DNA of 64,000 nucleotides from assembly GCF_003583365.1 (NCBI RefSeq), contig NZ_QXED01000013.1, forward strand, positions 62,001 through 126,000, written 5' to 3'. Shown piece by piece: positions 26,475-33,725 of this stretch (position 1 is its first letter; every line of letters begins with the position of its first letter). The notes under the pieces were generated by a model. The model made no database searches. It saw nothing but the letters and a program-made list of their open reading frames with translations, and was not told where the DNA came from. Position numbers and translations under genes: made by a program. The stretch is from Fibrisoma montanum (GTDB lineage: Bacteria; Bacteroidota; Bacteroidia; Cytophagales; Spirosomataceae).

Positions 26475-26475
26475 A

Positions 26476-28128
26476 TTACGGCTTGGCAAGGGCTTTGATT
26501 TCTGAGTCGAGCAGCGCCCTGTTGTACAGGCGAATGTCGTCGATGGCCCCTTCCAGGTATTGTGGATCAACCCTCGACTGGGCTGCAAACCGAAGGGCAC
26601 CCCCCCGGCAGTCGTCAATGACGTTGTTCAGCGGCAGCCGGGTCTGGGTCACCAGCAGCTCGCCGTTGAGGTAGATCTTCAGGCTCTGGCCTTCGTAGCA
26701 GAACAGCAGATGATTCCAGTCGGCGGCTGGCGGTTTGCTCGACGTACCGGTTACGGTTTGCCAGCCGCGCCCTTTTTTGCAGTCGCTGTTCTGTTTGACG
26801 CCGAACAGGCAGTCGATGGGTTTCTGGAGAACGTTCTGGTTAACAACGGCTCCGTATTGTTCGGCCTCGCCGTCGTCCCACTGGCATTTGGTAAACAGGC
26901 TTTGCTGCGTCAGCGCCACCCGGTTCGTGAGCTTGACCCAGAAACTAACCGACAGGGTGTTGGGACGCAGCAGCGCATGGTCGGGAATCTCAAAATAATC
27001 GTTACGCCCGTCGAAGCTGAAGGCATAATTGGCCCGGTCGTTGCGATCGGCCGTATAGGTAGCGCCGTTGAGCAACGCCCCCTGCAATTTGTTGGGACTT
27101 CTGTCGTCGGGGTTGTTGTCGGCGGGGTAATGAGCAATCAGTCCCCGGTCCAGTTCCACATCGGTCTGGGTGGTCAGGGTCTGAACCAGCCCGTACGAAA
27201 TTCCTGCTTCGCTGACCGCAAACGCCCGGTAATAGTAGCGCGTATCTGGTTTTAGGTTGGCCAGCGGTACTGTGATCGAACTGCCCACAATCGTGAAGGC
27301 CGGCGGCTGTGTGGCGTCCTCGATCGTTGGCAGGGTGTTGGTTGAGGAATAACAAACTCCGTAGCGCGTGGCGGCCGGGTTACCCACCGAATCGATGCGC
27401 ATATAAACCGTCGCTGAGTTTTTGGTCGTAATCGCCGTTTCGGTCGTTACGCCGGCCAGGGCCCACGTCCGGAACGTAACGGGGTCGCCGTACCCGATGC
27501 CCGCGCTGTTTTCGGCAAAGGCCCGTACGTAGTATACTGAATTGGGTTTGAGACCGGTAGCCGACAGGCTATAGGGACGACCCGTCAGGGGCACGAAGGG
27601 CAGGGTCATGGATACCGACTGCGGATCGCCCACGAACGGTTCGCGGGTGCTGGTCGAGTAGCAGACTCCGCTGCGGGAAATGGTACCCCGACCGTTGTCG
27701 TTCACGGTGAACGGGAGCGTAGCCGTACTGATGCGGATGTCGGCTGCCGGCCCGGTGGATACCACCGGAACCGTTACGTCGCTGACTTCAAAGGCTTTAA
27801 CGAGTTCTACATTATCGGCGCACTTGTTACGCAGGGTGGCCGTTACGGTGTAGGAGCCAGGATTGCTGTAAGTATGAGTAGTCGACAGCTCGGGCAGGGT
27901 CGTAATCTTATCCTGACCGTCGCCGAATTCCCAGTATACCTCGTCGATGGTGCCGTTGGCTTGTTGCAGGCCAAAATTGACCGTGAGCAGGTTCGCTTTG
28001 CGGTCGATCTCCGCCGATGGGGTATCGCAGATGGGAAACTCGCGTTCCGGCAAACTCCACGGACCACAGCCCATCAGGGCAATGAGCAGCAGAATACAGA
28101 CAGCACTATGGACGCGAGAAACGGACAT
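26476..28128 (-). CDS. Lipoprotein with PKD domain and LamG/concanavalin-like domain
   Basis: A 550-residue lipoprotein. The start at 28128 gives a signal peptide with lipobox ALMGC. A short domain with ICDTPSAEID leads into a PKD domain (WEFGDGQDKITTL, HTYSNPGSYTVTATLRNKC), then fibronectin-III-like or repeated ISTATLPFTV and GVCYSSTNTLP modules (about 130-330), and a LamG-like jelly roll (about 345-550: GLIAHYPADNNPDDRSPNKL, FSFDGRNDYFEIPD, VSFWVKLTNR, FLYINRALL-type end). These domains bind proteins or sugars at the cell surface. It heads the minus-strand operon that ends with the sigma/anti-sigma pair. A promoter-like TGACTTTG lies about 30 bases upstream. The domain calls are confident, the ligand unknown. 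Confidence 0.88.
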   Translation of the reverse strand: MSVSRVHSAVCILLLIALMGCGPWSLPEREFPICDTPSAEIDRKANLLTVNFGLQQANGTIDEVYWEFGDGQDKITTLPELSTTHTYSNPGSYTVTATLRNKCADNVELVKAFEVSDVTVPVVSTGPAADIRISTATLPFTVNDNGRGTISRSGVCYSTSTREPFVGDPQSVSMTLPFVPLTGRPYSLSATGLKPNSVYYVRAFAENSAGIGYGDPVTFRTWALAGVTTETAITTKNSATVYMRIDSVGNPAATRYGVCYSSTNTLPTIEDATQPPAFTIVGSSITVPLANLKPDTRYYYRAFAVSEAGISYGLVQTLTTQTDVELDRGLIAHYPADNNPDDRSPNKLQGALLNGATYTADRNDRANYAFSFDGRNDYFEIPDHALLRPNTLSVSFWVKLTNRVALTQQSLFTKCQWDDGEAEQYGAVVNQNVLQKPIDCLFGVKQNSDCKKGRGWQTVTGTSSKPPAADWNHLLFCYEGQSLKIYLNGELLVTQTRLPLNNVIDDCRGGALRFAAQSRVDPQYLEGAIDDIRLYNRALLDSEIKALAKP

Positions 28129-28408
28129 ATTTAGATAAAAGGCAACAAACAAAGTCAGGCTCGCCGGTCATCAGCACCAACATTTGTACAAGTATACACC
28201 AGATCCGTTTATTTACCGGCCCGAACCAGAATAAGAAATAGTGACTTTTCGTGAATGGTAACCAAACGGTGGGATGGTTCGGGTGGTACGCGGTAATCGG
28301 CTGGTCTCAGTGTTTCACTGATTTAGACCCGTAACGGGCTGGTATGGTTGCATGACCGCGACCGGCTAAACCCAAAGCATAACGAAAAAAAACGGAATCT
28401 ATTGAGTG

Positions 28409-30034
28409 TCAGAAATCAGTATCGGTCAGTTCGAAATTCTGCTTGACCAGAATGAAGCCACCGGGATAATAGATGATCGGTTCGGGCTGGAGCATTTTCT
28501 GTATGTTGCCGGAGTCGCGTCGTTGGTTGCCGTTCAGATCAAGAATCAGCCGGACGCGGTACCGGCCCGGTTTCAGCCGCCCAAAGGAGTACGTGGGGGG
28601 GCCATACACCGATCGTACCACTACGTTCTTTTCATCCAGCAACTCGACGATGTACTTGTTACCCACCTGCGCAACGGTACTGGGATTGATCCGCCCGGCA
28701 ATGAGCCCGAAACTTTCTTCATCGGCTAAGGTGTACTCATTTTTGACCCGGGCCACTGTGTCGCCCTGCACACTGATGAATGCCCCTTTTTCCAGCCTCA
28801 GGAATAAGCTGTCGTGCAGATTAACCGGCTTCCGGATCACCAGCCTGCCGTAGCTGTTGCTCCACGTAAAATTCTCACCGGTAAGGGGCACCGGTTTGGT
28901 ACTGTCGGCATAAATGCTGACCAGTTCCGGATTGGACTTGCCCACTGGTCGGTTGAAGGTCAGGGTAAACTCAAGGTTCGGGTCGAGGGGTTCGCCCGGT
29001 GCCGGAACAATCTGTACCGCAAACGCCTGTCGGTTTTTAGCCCGGCTTTTTAACGGCGAGAAGTACACCCGTTCGCGCAGTTCAGTCGGGTTTCCGGCCG
29101 AATCCTGGGCGATTACCGTGAGCGGAATGGTATCGGCCGCAGCCCGGTCAGCGGGGCGAAACAGCCGGATCAGGGTCGGCGATTCCAGGAACGACACGAG
29201 CGTATCGCCGGGTTTGCCGTAGCGCAGCCGGTAGCTGGCAATCCCGGTGTTTAGTTCCAGCCCCAGGGTTTCGTCGGTGCGCTCACGCCGGGTGATGCGG
29301 GGTTTGCCGGTGTTCCGGAACGCCACGAGGTTAATGCCTTCGTAGTTGCGGTTCAGGTTCAGGATACTGTCGCGGAAGGCCACGCGCTCGCCCTGCGTGT
29401 TGTTGACCAGGTTCAGGTCCTTGTCGTCAAAACCATAGACCCGGTACTGTCCCACCTTTACGTTCTCGATGCGGTAGTTGCCGTTGCTGTCAGTCCGGGC
29501 AAAATACTGCGGGCGCTTTCGCTGGATGGGCAACGTATCCGTCGGCAGGAACAGGCCGACGAGAAAGCCCAGAATGGGTCGGCGCGATTCGTCGTCGACG
29601 ACCGTACCGCTCAGACCCAGGGAATCGATGGCCGGGCCGGTGCTGAACACGACCTTCGTATTGGCGGCAATGTTCCGTTCGGTAATGTCCTTGATGGCGT
29701 CGGCAAAATCGATGGTATAGGTCGTATTCGGCTGCAGGGGCTTGTCGAAGGTCAGCCGGATGCCCTGCGGCTGCGACCGGACCAGGAACGTATTGCTGTC
29801 CTGGGGGGTGATGGTCACCTTCTGCTGAATGTTCTCCGTATTGACGTATTCGTCAAATTCGAGTTCAACGGTTTTGCCCGTGTAGTTGAGCTGCCGGTTC
29901 GTCGGCACGCTGCGGACGAGCTTGGGAGCGATGGTATCTTTTTTGCCGCCCGGTGGCTGAGCTACCTGCGCACAATTGTGAAACAGGAGGGGAAGTGACA
30001 GCAAAAAGAAAAGAATTAGCGAACGAAACTGCAT
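28409..30034 (-). CDS. Ig-like (Big_5/SbsA type) domain lipoprotein
   Basis: A 541-residue protein with a signal peptide and likely lipobox (LFHNC, Cys near 21). It starts APKLVRSVPTNRQLNYTGK and continues with VELEFDEYVNTENIQQKVTI, the Big_5/SbsA-Ig fold common in Bacteroidota. A carboxypeptidase-regulatory-like module follows (LSGTVVDDESRRPILGFLVG, YFARTDSNGNYRIENVKVGQ), then a second Ig-like region (EFTLTFNRPVGKSNPELV) and a C-terminal module (RYRVRLILDLNGNQRRDSGN). Such proteins are widespread, with no fixed function. It is divergent from the vWA operon (about 200 bases between starts) and separated from the lipoprotein operon by 280 bases that hold no gene. Confidence 0.88.
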   Translation of the reverse strand: MQFRSLILFFLLSLPLLFHNCAQVAQPPGGKKDTIAPKLVRSVPTNRQLNYTGKTVELEFDEYVNTENIQQKVTITPQDSNTFLVRSQPQGIRLTFDKPLQPNTTYTIDFADAIKDITERNIAANTKVVFSTGPAIDSLGLSGTVVDDESRRPILGFLVGLFLPTDTLPIQRKRPQYFARTDSNGNYRIENVKVGQYRVYGFDDKDLNLVNNTQGERVAFRDSILNLNRNYEGINLVAFRNTGKPRITRRERTDETLGLELNTGIASYRLRYGKPGDTLVSFLESPTLIRLFRPADRAAADTIPLTVIAQDSAGNPTELRERVYFSPLKSRAKNRQAFAVQIVPAPGEPLDPNLEFTLTFNRPVGKSNPELVSIYADSTKPVPLTGENFTWSNSYGRLVIRKPVNLHDSLFLRLEKGAFISVQGDTVARVKNEYTLADEESFGLIAGRINPSTVAQVGNKYIVELLDEKNVVVRSVYGPPTYSFGRLKPGRYRVRLILDLNGNQRRDSGNIQKMLQPEPIIYYPGGFILVKQNFELTDTDF

Positions 30035-30185
30035 GATTTAGTAAAGGACGTGCAAAGTAAACGCCGTTTCTTCGTTATACGTTACGGCAGTGGTGAAATG
30101 GTGTGTGTACCGGGTACGGTAAGTAAAATTTTAAGAAAAATTAAGCGTCTATGAATCGTCGGTCGGGTAGTCTGTTCCCATTTGG

Positions 30186-30193
30186 TACCTTTG
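30186..30193 (+). promoter_or_regulatory. -7 promoter box of the vWA/tubulin/actin operon
   Basis: TACCTTTG matches the Bacteroidota TAnnTTTG element exactly and lies 39 bases upstream of the vWA gene start, giving a short leader. The -33 element is not clear. Confidence 0.6.
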
Positions 30194-30231
30194 CCGATTA
30201 TCCGTTTTCCGCATCCGTTAAACTGTAATAC

Positions 30232-31518
30232 ATGATTCGAACCCGATTTAGTTTAGTCTTGCTGCTGACCCTTGGAGCGGCCTGGTGGTTTTCGGGGTGT
30301 AACCTTGCTCCCCAGGAAGAAACGCCCACGGCCCCCAAAGCTGATACCATCCGCCAGATTAACGTGTTCCTGGAAACCTCGGCCAGCATGAACGGTTACC
30401 TGCGCGGCAGCACCGAATTTAAAGATATCGTATCCGAACTGGTGACCAAAGCTGCGCAGATTGAGCCGGTACGTCGGCCGCTGGCCCTGTACACCATCGA
30501 TAAAGACCTGAAGCCGTATTCGGGCGGGGTCAGCGCTTTCGTCGAAAGCCTGGCGACCACCCCGCTGGCGACCGGCAAAAGCTCCGAATTGCACCGGATT
30601 TTTGAGCAGGTGGGCGCAAAAGCCCGCAACGGCGAGGTGGCCATTCTGATTTCTGACTGCGTGTTGTCGTTCCCGGACGCCGAAATCCGGAAGAATCCGG
30701 AGATCAACCGCACCGATGCGTCGAGTGTCCTGAAAAACGCCATCAACCAGCAGTTTGCCCAGCTTCGCAAGGATACCATCAGCGCATCCGTCTACGCGTT
30801 TGAATCGGCCTTCAACGGTACGTACTACGACTACCAGAACAAGAAGCAGGTGCTCAACGGCGAGCAGCGGCCCTTCTACGTCTGGGCCATCGGCAAGCAG
30901 CGCGTACTGACGCTCTTCAACCAGCAGCTGCAGGAGCGCCTGAACGCCAAACCCGAACACCGGCTTGACTTTGGCGCGGGACAGACCGTAACGGACTATA
31001 ATCTGTTCTTCACGCTGAACCGGGAGGGCGAAACCTGGGAGGCCGACAAACCCGCCATCAACAATCTCAAAAAAGTGAAGCCCGACGCGCCCGCCGAGTT
31101 TGCCCTGGGTGTCGACCTGAGCGGTTTGCCTGCCTACGCCCAAACCGAGGAGTTTCTGACCAAGAACCTGGCGGTATCGGCCGGGAACGCCCGGGTGAAG
31201 CTCGTGAAGGTGGAAGAGCGGGACGACGTGAAAGACGCTGAAAAGCTGAAAGCCAACGAATCCCGGATGCTGAGCGAGTCGTCGCACGTGCTGACGTTCC
31301 GGGTGTCGCAGCTTTTCGATGCGCAGACGCCCGTAACCATTACGCTTCCCGTGCGTTATGATACCTGGTACGTCGACCAGTCGACCATGGACGACCGGAC
31401 GCCGGAAAACCGGCAGGGCAAAACGTTCGCTCTCCAGCACCTGATGAACGGCGTTCGCGAAGCGTACGAAACCGGAGCGGGTTCGTTCCTGAAACTGTCC
31501 GTCACGCTTAATCAATAG
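30232..31518 (+). CDS. vWA-like lipoprotein, first gene of the tubulin/actin operon
   Basis: A 428-residue lipoprotein: signal peptide with lipobox WFSGC (Cys23), then a Rossmann-like start NVFLETSASMNGYL (residues 44-57). This is where a von Willebrand A domain would have its MIDAS motif DxSxS, here ETSAS with Glu in place of Asp. Later strands fit the fold (VAILISDCVLSF near 140, SVYAFESAFNGTYYD near 190), and NEQ-free loops follow. The C-terminal half (FALGVDLSGLPAYAQT, FRVSQLFDAQTPVTITLPV) is beta-rich and unrecognised. It would sit on the periplasmic face or outer membrane. It is separated from the next gene by a hairpin repeat. The vWA call is by eye and moderate. Confidence 0.7.
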   Translation: MIRTRFSLVLLLTLGAAWWFSGCNLAPQEETPTAPKADTIRQINVFLETSASMNGYLRGSTEFKDIVSELVTKAAQIEPVRRPLALYTIDKDLKPYSGGVSAFVESLATTPLATGKSSELHRIFEQVGAKARNGEVAILISDCVLSFPDAEIRKNPEINRTDASSVLKNAINQQFAQLRKDTISASVYAFESAFNGTYYDYQNKKQVLNGEQRPFYVWAIGKQRVLTLFNQQLQERLNAKPEHRLDFGAGQTVTDYNLFFTLNREGETWEADKPAINNLKKVKPDAPAEFALGVDLSGLPAYAQTEEFLTKNLAVSAGNARVKLVKVEERDDVKDAEKLKANESRMLSESSHVLTFRVSQLFDAQTPVTITLPVRYDTWYVDQSTMDDRTPENRQGKTFALQHLMNGVREAYETGAGSFLKLSVTLNQ

Positions 31519-31523
31519 GTACT

Positions 31524-31626
31524 CGGTTAGTGGTTAGTAGTTTGTGGTTCGTAGTTCGTAGTTATTACCCTAGTAACTACAAACCACTAACCACAAACAC
31601 AACCACAAACCACAAACCACAAACTG
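31524..31626. repeat. Heptad hairpin repeat, copy 1 in the tubulin/actin operon
   Basis: The left arm is a run of GTTAGTG, GTTAGTA, GTTTGTG, GTTCGTA units (about 31525-31560). The turn contains GTAGTTATTACCCTAGTAAC (31559-31578), and the right arm is a run of CAAACCACTAACCACAAACA-type units to about 31626. The turn sequence is nearly identical to that of the copy at 32040. Confidence 0.88.
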
Positions 31627-31648
31627 TCTTTAAACCGAAAAACCCCTC

Positions 31649-32023
31649 ATGTTTACGGCTCTTTACGAACTGTTCATTGGCAAAAACCCCGATCCGACGT
31701 ACCGCAATGCGGTGTTTACCTCCGTCGGTACGCTTACCTTACTCATCATGCTGGTGCTGGCCGCCCTGTTTTACCTGCTGCTGGGTCGCTGGCGGGCGGT
31801 GTTTCACCGGACCAGTCACTGGATTCTCTCGCTGGTGATTGCTCTCATCATCGGCTTTTCGCTGGCCATCAGCTATGCCAAAGACGCCACCGGCGAGCCC
31901 AGCGCCGACAGCTACATGTACGGCTTTGCCGGAGTAAACCTCCTGTGGGCCCTGATCGTCTTTGTGGGCGCGTCAGCCTTGTTTCGACGTGGTTCGGTGT
32001 ACGCCCGGCATACTCCGTTTTAA
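31649..32023 (+). CDS. Small three-helix membrane protein of the tubulin/actin operon
   Basis: A 124-residue integral membrane protein with three predicted helices: SVGTLTLLIMLVLAALFYLL (about 25-45), WILSLVIALIIGFSLAISYA (about 58-77) and FAGVNLLWALIVFVGASALF (about 92-112). It starts with MFTALYELFIGKNPDPTYRN on the cytoplasmic side and has a short Arg-rich end. No family was recognised. It lies between the vWA lipoprotein and the tubulin-like gene, with hairpin repeats on both sides. It could anchor the tubulin-like protein to the membrane; this is inference from order only. Confidence 0.85.
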   Translation: MFTALYELFIGKNPDPTYRNAVFTSVGTLTLLIMLVLAALFYLLLGRWRAVFHRTSHWILSLVIALIIGFSLAISYAKDATGEPSADSYMYGFAGVNLLWALIVFVGASALFRRGSVYARHTPF

Positions 32024-32039
32024 GTTAAATAAAGGTGTT

Positions 32040-32150
32040 TGGTTTACGGTTCATAGTTTGTGGTTCGTGGTTCGTGGTTCGTAGTTATTACCCCAGTAAC
32101 TACTAACCACAAACCACAAACTACAAACTACAAACCGTAAACCGTAAACT
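32040..32150. repeat. Heptad hairpin repeat, copy 2 in the tubulin/actin operon
   Basis: The left arm (32040-32085) consists of GTTTACG, GTTCATA, GTTTGTG, GTTCGTG, GTTCGTG, GTTCGTA. The turn is GTAGTTATTACCCCAGTAAC, with one base different from the copy at 31524. The right arm (to about 32150) has the complementary units, including CCGTAAACCGTAAAC. It fills the gap before the tubulin-like gene. Confidence 0.88.
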
Positions 32151-32168
32151 GACAACCGTTTTTACAAC

Positions 32169-33647
32169 ATGAAACTTTTTCTCTTCGCCATTGGCGGTAC
32201 GGGTGCCCGGGTGCTACGCTCGCTGACGATGCTGCTGGCGTCTGGTGCCAAAACCCCCGCCGACCTGACTATTGTGCCGATTCTGCTCGATATGGATATG
32301 CAGAACGGCGATACGGCCCGGGCGCTGGACGGGGTAGAACTCTACCGGACCATCCGCAACTCGGCCTACCCGAACGGCAAAGCGCCGGACACGCGGGCGT
32401 TCTTCGCGGCCCCAATGCAGTCGCTGGGTACGTTGCAGAGCGACGGTGCGCAGGAGCGCATCGGGGACTCGTTTCTGCCGCAGCTGACCGAGCACCAGGG
32501 TACGTTCGAGACGTTCCTGAACGTCAGCACGATGGACGACATCGACCGCGAACTGCTCAAGACCCTCTACGATAACTCCGCCCGCCCGACCAGCGCCGAA
32601 CTGAAACTGGACCTGTCGGTGGGTTTTAAAGGGAATCCGAACATTGGCAGCGTGGTCTTCAACGCCCTCGAAGATGCCCCGCTGTACCGGTATTTTGTCG
32701 GGGCGTTCAATAACGATACCGACCGGATTTTTATCATCAGTTCCATTTTTGGCGGTACGGGCTCGTCGGGTTTTCCGCAGCTGGTGAAGCTCCTACAGGA
32801 CCCCAGCCAGAAAACGCCGATCCGCAACGCCCGGAAGGGGGCCGTGACAGTGATGCCGTATTTTGCGCTGGACGAGAATTCGCAGAGCGCCATCGACCAG
32901 AACCGGTTCAACTCCAAAACCAAGGCCGCGCTTTCGTATTATCAGAGTCAGATTCACCTGGATTCGCTGTACTACATCGGCGATAAGCCCGGTGCCAAGC
33001 TGTACACCAACGTAGAAGGTGGAGCTAAACAGACCAACAACGCGCACGTAGTGGAGATGCTGGCGGCCGAAGCCGTACTGGATTTTGCCAACCGGAGCGC
33101 GGGCGAATTCGGGGCTAAAACCTACTACGAGTACGGCCTCCGGCGCGACGACCGGAACCTGAATCTGGTGCATTTCGCCGACACGACCTACCAGAACGTG
33201 TTGCTGTCGCTGGTCCGGTTTGCCTACGCCAGCAAGTTCTACGTCGATTATATTCCGGCCAACCTGCGCGAGTCGTTTGCCAAAAGTCTGAATCTGCAGC
33301 AGCAACTCGGTACCGGCACCTACTACGTGGCGCTGACCAAATTCATGGGCGATCTCTACCGGCGGTGGCTGGCCGAAATGGCCGACAATGACCGGAAGTT
33401 CGATCCGTTCAACTTTGCCACGGATTTCAACGGGCTGGTGCGGGAAAAGCAGATTGAATCCAAAACGTTCATGGGTTTTGGGGATAAAGGCATTACCGAC
33501 AGCTTCCTGCTGAACCAGGCCGGCGATATTGAACCCAAACTGATGGCCCCGTATCCGCAGCCCGAAGCCCGGCTCATGCACCTGCTGATGGCCGTAGCGG
33601 ATCGCTGCATGGAGAAACTCGGCGACCTGAACCGACAGCTTGTTTAA
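32169..33647 (+). CDS. Tubulin/FtsZ-like GTPase-fold protein (Tubulin_2 type)
   Basis: A 492-residue cytoplasmic protein. The N-terminus LFLFAIGGTGARVLRSLTML is a Rossmann-type nucleotide-binding start like T1 of the tubulin superfamily. At about 190-205 IISSIFGGTGSSGFPQLVKL carries the tubulin signature (GGGTGS/T-G loop, T4; here GGTGSSG). Between them, TIVPILLDMDMQN (strand S2) is followed by a helical insert. I read it as a Tubulin_2-like member. The C-terminal third, with helical and aromatic segments (FAYASKFYVDYIPANLRESF, YYVALTKFMGDLYRRWLAEM), does not match FtsZ. Whether it binds GTP or polymerises cannot be told; the T7 catalytic loop (NxDxxD) was not found. It is followed 78 bases later by the actin-like gene. 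Confidence 0.75.
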   Translation: MKLFLFAIGGTGARVLRSLTMLLASGAKTPADLTIVPILLDMDMQNGDTARALDGVELYRTIRNSAYPNGKAPDTRAFFAAPMQSLGTLQSDGAQERIGDSFLPQLTEHQGTFETFLNVSTMDDIDRELLKTLYDNSARPTSAELKLDLSVGFKGNPNIGSVVFNALEDAPLYRYFVGAFNNDTDRIFIISSIFGGTGSSGFPQLVKLLQDPSQKTPIRNARKGAVTVMPYFALDENSQSAIDQNRFNSKTKAALSYYQSQIHLDSLYYIGDKPGAKLYTNVEGGAKQTNNAHVVEMLAAEAVLDFANRSAGEFGAKTYYEYGLRRDDRNLNLVHFADTTYQNVLLSLVRFAYASKFYVDYIPANLRESFAKSLNLQQQLGTGTYYVALTKFMGDLYRRWLAEMADNDRKFDPFNFATDFNGLVREKQIESKTFMGFGDKGITDSFLLNQAGDIEPKLMAPYPQPEARLMHLLMAVADRCMEKLGDLNRQLV

Positions 33648-33689
33648 TCACTGGTTCTACGTATCCGGTAGCAGCCACCCTGAACAGGA

Positions 33690-33716
33690 ACGTTGAATCA
33701 CGAACCTCAAACTACG
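33690..33716. repeat. Fragment of the heptad repeat before the actin-like gene
   Basis: TCACGAACCTCAAACTACGAAC corresponds to the right-arm type of the heptad hairpins (CACGAACC, CAAACTACGAAC). No left arm is present, so this appears to be a decayed or half copy in the 78-base gap. Confidence 0.5.
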
Positions 33717-33725
33717 AACTGATCA

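Noticed and set aside
30253-31515. A 420-codon open frame on the minus strand opposite the vWA gene
   Set aside because: Antisense to a lipoprotein gene with signal peptide and promoter; composition is that of a shadow frame.
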